The position numbers and the translations under genes are program-made. Of a stretch of 64,000 nucleotides of DNA, positions 44,549-53,277 are shown piece after piece; position 1 is the first letter of the stretch, and each line of letters starts with the position of its first letter. The stretch comes from Marinobacter bryozoorum (GTDB lineage Bacteria > Pseudomonadota > Gammaproteobacteria > Pseudomonadales > Oleiphilaceae): contig NZ_JAKZAH010000001.1 in assembly GCF_023156245.1 (NCBI RefSeq), positions 62,001 to 126,000 on the forward strand, in the 5' to 3' direction. The notes under the pieces are model-generated. The model saw nothing but the letters and a program-made list of their open reading frames with translations. It was not told the origin of the DNA and ran no database searches.

Positions 44549-46527
44549 AGGTCCACGTCAAAACGCACCCCGGGCACGCCGTTGTGCACCTGGTTGCTCG
44601 CCTGAACCTGCCCGTCATGGTGTTCGGCTATCAGCCGCACGATGAGCAGCCCCTGTCCCAGATGGCCTTCGCCACTACCTTCCCGCACGGATACGAACGG
44701 GTTGAAAATCTCCCCGGTGAGATCCCGGGGCAGGCTTGATCCTTCGTTGAATACCGATAGTCGCAGTTGATCGCCCGACCGGGCCAGGGTGACCAGTACC
44801 AGGCCCCCGGCTGGTGTGAAGTCCCGGGCGTTGTCCACCAGCTTGTCCAGTAACTGCACCATCAGCTCCGGTGAGCCGGTCATCCGGCACTCCGTCGCCG
44901 GGCCTTCATAGGCAAGCCGGTGATCCGTATCCAGGGACTGGTAGGCGGCGGTGGCTTCTGCGAGGACCTCCGCCAGGTCAAAGGGCTCTCGATCCGCCTG
45001 GTCAAAACTCTGCTCCAGCCGGGCGGCTTCGCTCATGCCCTGCAAAATCTGGCTGAGGCGGTCGGTGGCCTGGCGGGCCCGGCTCTGGTAGCCGGCGCGT
45101 TCCTTGTCATTATCGGCATGTTCCAGGTTGTCCAGGGAGGAGCGAATCACGGCCACCGGTGTTTTCAGCTCATGGGACAGGCGTCGGGAAAAGCTTTCAA
45201 GGTAGTCTGTATAACCCTGCAGCCGGTCCACCATATGGCCGAAGTGCCGGTTGAGTTCGCCCAGCTCATCAGGGGCGCGGCTGGGTGGAATGCGCCCCAG
45301 AATCCGGCCATCCGGATCGACACTGGCATTGACCGCCCGCTGTAACCGGGCAATCCGCCAGGAGAGCCAGCTGGCATAACCCAGCAACACCAGCATCAGG
45401 CCGATAATCAACAACACACTGCGGGCGATCACCGAGCCCAGCGTATTGCCCGACAAGGCCAGGATCTGGTCAAGGGACTGGGTCAGCACCAGCCTGCGTT
45501 CGTCGTCCGTGGCAGCCACGGCCATCAGGTGAATCCGGTCATCCTGCTGTACCAGCCCGCCCGTGCCCGGTTCCAGGGCCTGGAGCCGGTCTGTCGGGAA
45601 AGGGCGAGGCTCCGGCTGGTAGACCCTCACGAGGGCTCGCAGGCCGGTAAGGGTGATCTGTTCGATAATCTCCAGGGGCGAAAGTTGCCCGAAGCTGCGC
45701 CCCTTGTCCGGCATGGGAGCTTCGTCCCGGGCGATCAGCCAGCCGGCGGGTTCGCTGACAAGAACCTGCTGGCCTGGAGACAGCAGGGTAGCCAGCCGGG
45801 CTTCCAGCGACGGATCCCGCCCGGTGACAAGGGGGATCGGATCCAGCTGCGTTCCGGAGGTAAGGTACATGCCCGGCTGTGCGGGGTCCGGCCAGGCCAC
45901 TTCCAGCCCCAACTGGTCCCCGGGGGAGAGCCGGGGCAGGCGCAGCTCCACCTGGTAACCACCACTGACGGTATGCCACTGTCCGGATACCCGGTGATCC
46001 CTGCGTGAGAGGTTATAGGGGTAGCGACCCACCACCTGGCCCTGGGTCGGGGTATGGATGATGCGCTCGGTGACAAGGGTATCCGTGCGCCAGCGCAGGC
46101 GCAGGAATTCATGGGGTTTGTCAGGGTTTCCGGGGTCCAGGTAGGCCGGTGCCGGGTGGCGGACATTGATCAGCAAATAGGAATAGCCGCCGTGGGAGGC
46201 CGCCTGCCAGCGGATATCCGGTTGTCCCGCCAGGCTTTGCCAGGACTGGTTGCCGTCCTGGAACCCCGGCCATTCATCGCCGTAGCCATCCAGGTGAATC
46301 GGGCGGTCCGCCCGGTGCATGAATATGGCATGCTCCAGCTCTGTCAGCGGTGGCTGGCCGCTGAGTTCGGCTGCGACCACATCAGCCATTCGCCGGGCCT
46401 GACCCAGCAATTGTTCCTGGGCCTGGGCCCGCAGGGCCTGGTCCAGTTCCAGTACAAACTGTAGCCCTGCCCAGGGGATGACCAGCATCAGCAGGCTGGC
46501 CAGGAAGAGTTGCCGTTTCAGGGTCAA
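44536..46527 (-). CDS. pdsS: Proteobacterial dedicated sortase system histidine kinase
   Basis: A 663-residue sensor kinase. A first transmembrane segment (about residues 9-25), a large periplasmic domain (about 30-370), a second transmembrane segment (about 378-398) and HAMP precede the H-box SHELKTPVAVIRSS (about residue 450) and an ATPase with VDNARDFTPAGG and GQGLLIVRLIAEHH. The periplasmic part contains IHLDGYGDEWPGF, which resembles a CBM9/DOMON-like carbohydrate-binding start. The start codon is TTG at 46527, with GAGG eight bases ahead inside the regulator's end. It pairs with the regulator upstream; both are divergent from the sortase target. Confidence 0.85.
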   Translation of the reverse strand: MTLKRQLFLASLLMLVIPWAGLQFVLELDQALRAQAQEQLLGQARRMADVVAAELSGQPPLTELEHAIFMHRADRPIHLDGYGDEWPGFQDGNQSWQSLAGQPDIRWQAASHGGYSYLLINVRHPAPAYLDPGNPDKPHEFLRLRWRTDTLVTERIIHTPTQGQVVGRYPYNLSRRDHRVSGQWHTVSGGYQVELRLPRLSPGDQLGLEVAWPDPAQPGMYLTSGTQLDPIPLVTGRDPSLEARLATLLSPGQQVLVSEPAGWLIARDEAPMPDKGRSFGQLSPLEIIEQITLTGLRALVRVYQPEPRPFPTDRLQALEPGTGGLVQQDDRIHLMAVAATDDERRLVLTQSLDQILALSGNTLGSVIARSVLLIIGLMLVLLGYASWLSWRIARLQRAVNASVDPDGRILGRIPPSRAPDELGELNRHFGHMVDRLQGYTDYLESFSRRLSHELKTPVAVIRSSLDNLEHADNDKERAGYQSRARQATDRLSQILQGMSEAARLEQSFDQADREPFDLAEVLAEATAAYQSLDTDHRLAYEGPATECRMTGSPELMVQLLDKLVDNARDFTPAGGLVLVTLARSGDQLRLSVFNEGSSLPRDLTGEIFNPFVSVREGSGEGHLGQGLLIVRLIAEHHDGQVQASNQVHNGVPGVRFDVDLPAL

Positions 46528-46530
46528 GCC

Positions 46531-47232
46531 TTACACCTCACGGGCATGCCAGCGATAACCCATGCCATAGGCGGTCTGGATGCTATCGAAATCCGGGTCT
46601 GCCTGCTGGAACTTGCGGCGAATGCGTTTGATATGGGAGGTCACGGTGTTGTCGTCCAGTACCGTGCTGGCGGCCTGCATCAGCTGGTCCCGGTTGCGCA
46701 CATGGCCGGGGTGGCGGGCGAGGGCGTGCAGCATCCAGAACTCGGTCACGGTCAGGTCTACCGGCCGGCCATTCCACGCTACGGTCATGCGGTCCACGTT
46801 GATGGCCAGGCGGCCTCGCTGTAATACTTCGTCAGGCTGTTGAAGGGCCTCGGCCCAGGCATCAGCCCGACGCAGCAGGGCAGTAATGCGCGCCAGCAGG
46901 TGGTCCAGGCTCATGTCCTTGGTGACATAGTCGTCCGCGCCAAGGCGGAGGCCGTGCACCGAGTCGATGTCGCTGTCACGGGCGGTCAGGAAGATGATCG
47001 GCACCGTGGCGGACAACCGGCGCAGGTCCTGGCAAAGATCGAAGCCGCCCTCCGGCTCGTCCCCGAGCCCCACGTCGATGACGGCCAGGTCCGGCAGCCG
47101 GGTTTTCAGTGCCTGCCAGGCACTGCCCCGGTCGCCGTACAGGGCCACCTGATAGCCCCGTCGTTCGAAGGCATCCCGGTAGTTTTCCCGGATAGCGGGC
47201 TCATCCTCTACCAGCACGATCTGTTTTTTCAT
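46531..47232 (-). CDS. pdsR: Proteobacterial dedicated sortase system response regulator (OmpR type)
   Basis: A 233-residue OmpR-family regulator. The receiver has Asp10-type acidic residues in VLVED and the phosphoacceptor Asp53 (AVIDVGLGDEPEGG), and the conserved lysine in DYVTKDMSLD. The C-terminal winged helix has MTVAWNGRPVDLTVTEFWMLHALA and NTVTSHIKRIRRKF. The kinase starts 3 bp after its stop. The shared 207-bp gap to the target gene (47233-47439) should carry promoters for both directions; I found no convincing direct repeats there. Confidence 0.87.
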   Translation of the reverse strand: MKKQIVLVEDEPAIRENYRDAFERRGYQVALYGDRGSAWQALKTRLPDLAVIDVGLGDEPEGGFDLCQDLRRLSATVPIIFLTARDSDIDSVHGLRLGADDYVTKDMSLDHLLARITALLRRADAWAEALQQPDEVLQRGRLAINVDRMTVAWNGRPVDLTVTEFWMLHALARHPGHVRNRDQLMQAASTVLDDNTVTSHIKRIRRKFQQADPDFDSIQTAYGMGYRWHAREV

Positions 47233-47439
47233 GGGATCCGGTCACTTCTCTGTAAGCGTGGTCCAAATGTAACGGTCCCGCCCAGGGCGGACAAGCTTGC
47301 GGGTGTCGCCCGGGGACGGATTGCCACAATTCATCATTTTCTGCACGCTTCGCTGCCAGATTGCAGCACGGGTTCGTCGTTTGCCGGCGTTTTAATGGGT
47401 TCAGCACAACGTCAATGACAACACAGAAGGAGCCCTGCC

Positions 47440-49554
47440 ATGCTACCCGTGCAACCCTTGCCCGGTTACCGCCGCCCAGTCCGCCATCGTCGCCTGACCC
47501 GCAAACAACTGCGGCGTATGGAAGGCGCCAGTCTGTGGCTGGCCCTGTTGATGCTGCTGTTCGTGCAGCCGCTGTTTGTGGAAGCGTCCGAACAGCAGGT
47601 AGCCCATGGCAGCGGTCAGTTTCACTTCCTCCATGGACAGGAACGCCAGGCGGCGCCCGTGCTGACCACCGACTACCAGGTAACGGTCACTGGCCTGCTG
47701 GCGGAAACCAGGCTGAGGCAGCGATTCGGGAATGACTCCGATCAGTGGCAGGAGGGAGTCTATACCTTTCCGCTGCCGGAAAACGCATCGGTCCACGCCA
47801 TGACGATGACCGCCGGTGAGCGGGTTATCGTGGGTGAAATTCGCGAACGGGAGCAAGCAAAGCGGGAGTACGAGGCCGCCAGGGAGCAGGGGCGGCAAGC
47901 CGCCCGGGTGGACCAGCAGCGTCCCAATCTGTTTACTACCCGGCTGGCGAATATTCCCCCCGGTGAGTCCGTCACCGTAGAGCTGCGTTTTCAGCAGCAG
48001 ATTCTATACGACAGCGGCGAGTTCCAGCTGAGTCTGCCGACCACGCTAACCCCCCGCTATATCCCGGGGCACCCGGAAGCAGCAGGGCAGAGAGAGTGGG
48101 CCGGCGGCTGGGCTATGCCCACCAGTGAGGTGGCGGACGCTAACCGGATTACGCCACTGCAGGTGGGTGTAAATGATGTTGCCACGGGTAGCCACCAGGC
48201 GACGATCGCCGTTGAGTTGCGAACGGGGGTACCGGTGGGGCGAGTGGACAGTGCCAGCCATGACATTACAGAGGAGCGGAACGGTAATACCATCATCGTC
48301 ACGCCCTCCGCTCAAGCCATAGCCATGGATCGGGATTTCCGGCTGACCTGGCGACCCGAGCGAGGACGTGAGCCGACGGCCGCGGTGTTCCACGAACAGT
48401 GGCAGGGTGAGGACTATGTGATGGCCATGCTGGTGCCCGGCGAGCAGGATCAGGAGTCGCTGACGAGGGAGCTGGTCCTGGTGATCGATACGTCCGGTTC
48501 CATGGCGGGAGATTCCATCCGGCAGGCAAGGGAGGCCTTGTTGGCGGCGCTGGATACCCTGGCGCCCGGGGATGCCTTCAATGTCATCCAGTTCAGCAGT
48601 CAGACCCGCCGGCTCTTCCCGACCTCTGTTTCGGCTACGGCAGACAACCTGGGCCGGGCCCGTCGCTATATCCGGGGGCTTGCGGCCAATGGCGGAACCG
48701 AGATGGCTCCCGCTATCCAGGCGGCATTGAACGGGGGAGACTTATCTCCGGGTACCGACCTGCGGCAGGTGGTTTTTGTCACCGATGGGGCGGTAGGCAA
48801 CGAGCAGGCGCTGTTCAGCCAGATTCACCGGCAACTGGGTACAAGTCGGCTGTTCACCGTAGCCATCGGATCGGCCCCCAACCGGCATTTCATGCGACAG
48901 GCGGCCCGCTTCGGTCGGGGCACCTATACGGCGATCGGTGATCTGTCGGAGGTCGCTACGCGGCTTGCCACCCTGTTCCGGAAGATGCAGTCGCCGGCGC
49001 TGACGGACATCCGGGTGAGCTGGCCGGATGGCTTTGATGCCGGCACGCAGGTTCCCGACAGGGTGGGTGACCTTTATCTGGGGGAGCCTATGGTGCTGGT
49101 AGCCCGTGGCGCCAAGCCGAACGGCGAGCTCGTCGTCAGTGGGGCGCTGCCTGGTGATCGGTCCTGGCAACGGTCGCTGGCCCTGGGCCAGGCGGCACCG
49201 GGAGAGGGGGGGCACAGGCTGTGGGCCCGGGGTCAGGTGGACCGGTTGCTTGACCAGCAACGGACCGGTGAGCCCGGAACTTCGATCCGGGAACCGGTGC
49301 TGGCCCTGGCCCTGGAACATCACCTGGTGACCCCGTTTACCAGCTTTGTGGCCATCGACAGCACCCCATCGAGGCCCGTTGAGGATCCGCTGGAGCCTGC
49401 AGCAGTGCCATCGTTGATGCCGGCGGGTAGCGCCGCGCAGCGTATAGCCTACCCGCAAACGGCAACCCCGGCGCCCCTGCTGATGACCGCTGGATTGATC
49501 GGGTTGATGCTGGCCGGTGTGCTGGCCTTTATTCGTCGTTTATGGAGGGTGTGA
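47440..49554 (+). CDS. Marine proteobacterial sortase target protein (VIT and VWA domains)
   Basis: A 704-residue exported protein. An N-terminal signal-anchor-like segment (residues about 25-47) is followed by a vault/inter-alpha-trypsin domain (about 50-170; TRLRQRFGNDSDQWQEGVYTF) and a VWA domain (about 345-515) with an intact metal site DTSGSMAGDS. The C-terminus is a sorting signal: YPQTA at about 671-675, a hydrophobic stretch and the basic tail RRLWRV. The motif departs from LPXTG at positions 1 and 5. It is presumed anchored by the sortase that follows 2 bp later, at the cell surface or periplasmic face. It is regulated presumably by PdsRS. Confidence 0.87.
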   Translation: MLPVQPLPGYRRPVRHRRLTRKQLRRMEGASLWLALLMLLFVQPLFVEASEQQVAHGSGQFHFLHGQERQAAPVLTTDYQVTVTGLLAETRLRQRFGNDSDQWQEGVYTFPLPENASVHAMTMTAGERVIVGEIREREQAKREYEAAREQGRQAARVDQQRPNLFTTRLANIPPGESVTVELRFQQQILYDSGEFQLSLPTTLTPRYIPGHPEAAGQREWAGGWAMPTSEVADANRITPLQVGVNDVATGSHQATIAVELRTGVPVGRVDSASHDITEERNGNTIIVTPSAQAIAMDRDFRLTWRPERGREPTAAVFHEQWQGEDYVMAMLVPGEQDQESLTRELVLVIDTSGSMAGDSIRQAREALLAALDTLAPGDAFNVIQFSSQTRRLFPTSVSATADNLGRARRYIRGLAANGGTEMAPAIQAALNGGDLSPGTDLRQVVFVTDGAVGNEQALFSQIHRQLGTSRLFTVAIGSAPNRHFMRQAARFGRGTYTAIGDLSEVATRLATLFRKMQSPALTDIRVSWPDGFDAGTQVPDRVGDLYLGEPMVLVARGAKPNGELVVSGALPGDRSWQRSLALGQAAPGEGGHRLWARGQVDRLLDQQRTGEPGTSIREPVLALALEHHLVTPFTSFVAIDSTPSRPVEDPLEPAAVPSLMPAGSAAQRIAYPQTATPAPLLMTAGLIGLMLAGVLAFIRRLWRV

Positions 49555-49556
49555 CC

Positions 49557-50153
49557 ATGGGGCGGATGCTGTTGATACTTGTCACCCTGTCTGCCGGCTT
49601 GCTGCTGGCGGGCCTCTGGATCCCGCTCAAGGCGGTTATGGCCCAGGAGCTGCTTACCCTGGCCTGGGCCCGCACCCAGGCGGCCCAGCAGCAGAGCCCG
49701 CCCTGGCCCTGGGCCGATACCTGGCCAGTGGCGCAGTTGCAACTGCCCGGTGAGTCGTCGGCACTGGTGGTGTTGTCGGGCGGGCACGGTGAAAGCCTGG
49801 CCTTTGGTCCTGGCCAGGTGGTGGGGCCTGAACCCGGTGTCCAGCCGTCTGCCCCCGTGGTGATTGCCGGGCATCGGGACACTCATTTCCGCCCCCTGGA
49901 GGCTATTCGCCCGGAGGACCCTGTGCGCCTGCAATTTGCGGATGGCGACTGGCGGCGGTACCGGGTAGCGTCGGTGCGGGTCGTCGACAGTCGCCAGGAG
50001 CAGATTGAACTGGGCCGGTATGACCAGAACTCCCTGGTACTGGTCACCTGCTATCCTTTCGACTCCGTTGATGCCAGCGGTCCCCTGCGGTTCGTGGTGG
50101 AAGCGACCCGGGATCTGTCCCACCCGGTGAGCGCCTTGCCAGCCGGTGCCTGA
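49557..50153 (+). CDS. Class GN sortase
   Basis: A 198-residue sortase with an N-terminal membrane anchor (residues about 5-25). Catalytic residues are present: His106 (IAGHRDTHF), Cys165 (LVTCYPF) and Arg178 (GPLRFVV). Sortases cut a C-terminal signal and join the protein to an amine acceptor; in Gram-negative marine bacteria the acceptor is unknown. GGAGG lies eight bases before 49557, within the target gene's end. An upstream ATG at 49542 would overlap the target gene. With the adjacent target and two-component system this is a complete one-substrate sortase locus. Confidence 0.9.
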   Translation: MGRMLLILVTLSAGLLLAGLWIPLKAVMAQELLTLAWARTQAAQQQSPPWPWADTWPVAQLQLPGESSALVVLSGGHGESLAFGPGQVVGPEPGVQPSAPVVIAGHRDTHFRPLEAIRPEDPVRLQFADGDWRRYRVASVRVVDSRQEQIELGRYDQNSLVLVTCYPFDSVDASGPLRFVVEATRDLSHPVSALPAGA

Positions 50154-50202
50154 AGCTTGCATGCGTTTGAAAATCAGGGCAATCTCGATGCACTAAAAAC
50201 CG

Positions 50203-50236
50203 GACAGCCTGCCTGTAACCAGGTGGGCTGTCTTCG
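50203..50236 (+). terminator. Terminator-like hairpin after the sortase gene
   Basis: Arms GACAGCC (50203-50209) and GGCTGTC (50226-50232) enclose a 16-nt loop with a further internal CCT/AGG pair, followed by TTCGTTG. About 50 bp after the sortase stop. Confidence 0.5.
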
Positions 50237-50316
50237 TTGTGCAATGGAATTCCGATGGAGTCCAATCGTCCCTGACGGGCGTATCCAGGGGTTCCTTAAC
50301 CGGGGGAGTGGCACGG

Positions 50317-50559
50317 ATGAACCTGATTCTGTTTTTGATAATCGGTGGTGTGGCCGGCTGGCTGGCGGGCCTGATCATGAAAGGGCGTGGCTTCGGTGTG
50401 CTGGCCAATATCGGTATTGGTATCGTTGGCTCCTTTGTCGGCGGTTTCCTGTTCCGGATGCTGCAACTGGCGCCGGAAGGTCGAATCGGTGAGCTGGTCA
50501 CTGCCACCGTCGGTGCTGTGTTATTGCTGGCGGTGGTCAGCGCAATCAAGAAGGCCTGA
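50317..50559 (+). CDS. GlsB/YeaQ/YmgE family small membrane protein
   Basis: An 80-residue protein with three hydrophobic segments and the family's glycine pattern: GGVAGWLAGLIMKGRGFGVLANIGIGIVGSFVGG. Members are stress-associated inner-membrane proteins of unclear role. GGGGGAG lies eight bases ahead of 50317. It is followed 3 bp later by the MAPEG-type gene on the same strand. Confidence 0.85.
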   Translation: MNLILFLIIGGVAGWLAGLIMKGRGFGVLANIGIGIVGSFVGGFLFRMLQLAPEGRIGELVTATVGAVLLLAVVSAIKKA

Positions 50560-50562
50560 TCT

Positions 50563-50964
50563 ATGCTGATGCCTGTAACGGCTGTCTATGCGGCAGTGAC
50601 AGCCTTGCTGCTGTTGTTCCTGTCTTTCCAGGTTTCGAAATACCGACTCAGGTACCGCCAGGGTCTGGGCGTCAATGAAGACGTCCAGTTCCAGGCTGCG
50701 GACCGGGCCCAGGGCAACCTCGTTGAGTACGCCCCGGTTGCGCTGATCCTCATGGGGATCGGTGAGCTTAATGGCGTCAGTGCCCAGTGGATCTACTGGG
50801 TGGGTATGGCATTCGTTGGCGGGCGTATTTTGCATGCCTTCGGGATGCTTAATGGCCATGGTGGCCCCCACAAGGCTCGCCTGGTCGGTATCTTGCTGAC
50901 CTGGCTCAGTATGGTGGTGATGGCGCTACTGCTGATCTGGAACGTGGTGCAGGTTCAGCCCTGA
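50563..50964 (+). CDS. MAPEG-family membrane protein
   Basis: A 133-residue protein with four hydrophobic segments. The motif ADRAQGNLVEYAPVALILMGIGELNG has the family's arginine, glutamate and asparagine pattern, seen in microsomal glutathione transferase-like proteins. Glutathione transferase activity is possible but not shown. It is placed directly after the GlsB-type gene. Confidence 0.85.
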   Translation: MLMPVTAVYAAVTALLLLFLSFQVSKYRLRYRQGLGVNEDVQFQAADRAQGNLVEYAPVALILMGIGELNGVSAQWIYWVGMAFVGGRILHAFGMLNGHGGPHKARLVGILLTWLSMVVMALLLIWNVVQVQP

Positions 50965-51043
50965 GGTTTGCGGGCTGACAGGCTGACAGGAAAAGGATCT
51001 GTAGAGGCCCGTAATCCACAGGAATCCGGGCCCTGAGTCTGTT

Positions 51044-51250
51044 TCAGACGACGAGTGCCAGCGCATCTGGCTGTTGCCCGCCCGGTTTCTCTTCCTGCCG
51101 GGCGTAGAACGGCAAGCCTTGCGGTCGCGTATCTGCCTCCCCATTGACAACCCTGGCACTCTCCGCCGGGACCTGTGTTCTGGTCTGGGCTGCTTCAAGA
51201 GCAGCGGCGCGTGCGATCAGCTCCGGGCTATCCAGTACGAGTACGGTCAT
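51044..51250 (-). CDS. Small protein of unknown function, behind a triple Pho box
   Basis: A 68-residue hydrophilic protein (starts MTVLVLDSPELIARAAALEAA) with no signal peptide, cysteine or membrane segment, and no family I recognise. The first half looks helical; the second is rich in Gly, Pro, Gln and charged residues and probably disordered. AAGGA lies seven to eight bases before the ATG at 51250, which is a good ribosome site. A triple Pho-box-like repeat at 51369-51397 on the same strand supports expression and PhoB control. The ORF is short, so a real gene is likely but not proven. Confidence 0.55.
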   Translation of the reverse strand: MTVLVLDSPELIARAAALEAAQTRTQVPAESARVVNGEADTRPQGLPFYARQEEKPGGQQPDALALVV

Positions 51251-51368
51251 GTCGTATTCCTTATCTCATTGGGTCAGGCTATTGTTTTTATTCCCACATA
51301 CTATCGTTGGTATCCGGGGGCTTGGCAATACCTTGTGACCATTCACCCGGTTCGTTTGATCCAATTGA

Positions 51369-51397
51369 ATGACATTGTTGTGACATGGGTATGACAT
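51369..51397 (-). promoter_or_regulatory. Triple Pho box ahead of the 68-residue ORF
   Basis: Read on the minus strand: units ATGTCAT, ATGTCAC and ATGTCAT separated by 4-bp spacers (ACCC, AACA), so TGTCA repeats exactly every 11 bp. Each unit differs from the consensus CTGTCAT at one or two positions. It is about 119 bp upstream of the ORF start and oriented toward it. On the plus strand the units read ATGACAT, so it would not serve the rhomboid gene in the usual orientation. Confidence 0.65.
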
Positions 51398-51545
51398 GGG
51401 TAACTCCTGCTGCTGGGGTGGACGGTGGACGCTGAGGTTTCGTCCGGTTTGTTGCCATGTCGTGCTATTACACCGCGAAATGCTGGCGCCGCTGTGGTAG
51501 AAACCGTTCTGACCAACGACCGATTGTGCTGAAAAGTGGCCGCCG

Positions 51546-52991
51546 ATGATCATCCTGCCCGCTGAACGGAAACTGGACTGGAAGAACCCGCCGTGGATGA
51601 CGCTGGCGCTGATGCTGGCCTGCCTGCTGGTATTCCTTTTCTACCAGGCGAAGGATCCCCGCCTTATGGGCCAGGCCATCAGCACCTACCTGGATGCGAA
51701 CCTCGACGAGCTTGAACTGCCCCTTTACCTGGATTACCTGGAACGGCAGCAGCTGCGGGGAGAGTCGGGGGCGCAAGAACGCCTGGACTACCTTCGGTTG
51801 CTCCAGCGAGGGGGTGAACGGGTCGGCCTGGCGGCCGGTATCCTGAGCGACCGGGCGTTCATGGCTTACCTGGTGGACAACCGGGAGCTGGTCATGAACA
51901 GCGCCGAGCGTGCGTACTGGGCCGAGCACAGGGCCCCCATCCAGGAACGGTTCATTAACCGCCTGAGCGCCAACGAGGCCGGGTTGATTCCCGCGGAGCC
52001 GTCCCTGTACAGGTTTATCACCTACCAGTTCCTTCACGGCGGCTGGGGGCACCTGGTCGGCAACCTGGTTTTCCTGTTCCTGTTGGGTTACACCGTGGAG
52101 AAAGCCCTTGGGCCGGGTCGTTATCTGCTGGCCTACCTGCTGTGTGGCGTCGTTGCCGGGGCTGTGCACGGGCTGTTTCACTGGAACGAGCCCGTGGCGC
52201 TGGTGGGAGCCTCCGGCTCCATTTCCGGGCTGATGGGCATGTACGTGGCTTTCTACGGCCTGCAGCGAATCCGCTTTTTTTACTTCCTGGGGGTATATTT
52301 CAACTACTTCCGGGCACCGGCGCTGGTGATTCTTCCGGTCTGGCTGGCCAAGGAAATCTACGACTACGTCATGGCCGGCGCCACCGGGGTTGCCTACCTG
52401 GCACACGCCGGTGGGCTGTTGGCCGGGGCGGCACTGGTGCTCCTGCTGGGCAAGGGCTGGTTCCAGGCCAGGGAGGCATTCTACGAGCCGGAGCAGGACG
52501 ACCAGGATGAGGCCTTTTCCGCAGACTATGCCCGCGCCCTGGAGGCTGTCGCCCGTATGGATTTCGGCACCGCGCGCAAGCGCTTCGAGGCCCTGTGGCA
52601 GGCCAACCCGGAGCGGCCCGTCGCGCTGGAGCACCTCTACCTGTTGGCCAGGCTGCGTCCGGACCTGCCTGATTACCGTGAGCGTACTGTCGAGTTACTA
52701 CACACCTACCTGCGCTTGCAGCAAACGGAGAACCTGGTGAAGACCTGGCAGGAGTACCTGGACCTGGCCGAAAGTCACCAGCCGCTGGATCCGGAGGAGC
52801 ATAACCGCGTGTTGTTTGCCGCCCTTCGTGGGGATGACCTCGGGGTGGCGGAAAGGGCATTTGCCAGGTTGCGTGAATCCGGGTCGCAGGAGCAGGTCCG
52901 TGAGGCGGGCCAGTTACTGGCTGCCGAGTTCGGCAAGCGCCAGATGGCGTCCAGGGCCAATGAATACCGCGAGCTGGTCAGGTCCCTCTGA
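51546..52991 (+). CDS. Rhomboid-family intramembrane serine protease with long C-terminal region
   Basis: A 481-residue protein. After an N-terminal transmembrane segment and about 110 hydrophilic residues comes a six-helix rhomboid core: HGGWGHLVGNLVFLFLLG (about residue 163), the serine in GASGSISGLMGMY (about 223) and the histidine in AHAGGLLAGA (about 286). The dyad is complete, so it is probably active. The last 180 residues are helical and TPR-like. No ribosome site is strong at 51546, but the start fits. The preceding 295-bp gap holds the Pho array and nothing else clear. Confidence 0.85.
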   Translation: MIILPAERKLDWKNPPWMTLALMLACLLVFLFYQAKDPRLMGQAISTYLDANLDELELPLYLDYLERQQLRGESGAQERLDYLRLLQRGGERVGLAAGILSDRAFMAYLVDNRELVMNSAERAYWAEHRAPIQERFINRLSANEAGLIPAEPSLYRFITYQFLHGGWGHLVGNLVFLFLLGYTVEKALGPGRYLLAYLLCGVVAGAVHGLFHWNEPVALVGASGSISGLMGMYVAFYGLQRIRFFYFLGVYFNYFRAPALVILPVWLAKEIYDYVMAGATGVAYLAHAGGLLAGAALVLLLGKGWFQAREAFYEPEQDDQDEAFSADYARALEAVARMDFGTARKRFEALWQANPERPVALEHLYLLARLRPDLPDYRERTVELLHTYLRLQQTENLVKTWQEYLDLAESHQPLDPEEHNRVLFAALRGDDLGVAERAFARLRESGSQEQVREAGQLLAAEFGKRQMASRANEYRELVRSL

Positions 52992-53159
52992 GCGCCGGCT
53001 TGTCCCGGGCATGCGTCGGTTTCGCGAACCGTACAGTTGTGTATTGAAGGTGGCTAACATAACGTATTGGTTTTTAAGGTTTTTGTGTGATTTCTCGAAA
53101 ATCTTTCCATTCAGGGGCATGACAGGCCGGCTTCGGATAAGGCATTATTCGGTCGGTTA

Positions 53160-53185
53160 TCCGCCCTCCGTTTTTGCTGGGCGGA
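53160..53185. repeat. Inverted repeat TCCGCCC/GGGCGGA ahead of the acyl-CoA dehydrogenase pair
   Basis: Seven-base arms (53160-53166 and 53179-53185) enclose a T-rich 12-nt loop in the 286-bp gap ahead of 53278. It could be an operator or a hairpin. No PsrA- or FadR-like box is evident in this gap. Confidence 0.3.
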
Positions 53186-53277
53186 ACAGAATTCCAATGT
53201 GACACCGGCAGCACCGTTACCAAAACACCAACCGGCCCGACCCGTGGCCGACCTGTGCTGCCCCAAGGAGAGCAAGC

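Noticed and set aside
47233-47439. Regulator repeats in the sortase-system divergent gap
   Set aside because: I looked for paired direct repeats typical of OmpR-type sites and found none convincing.
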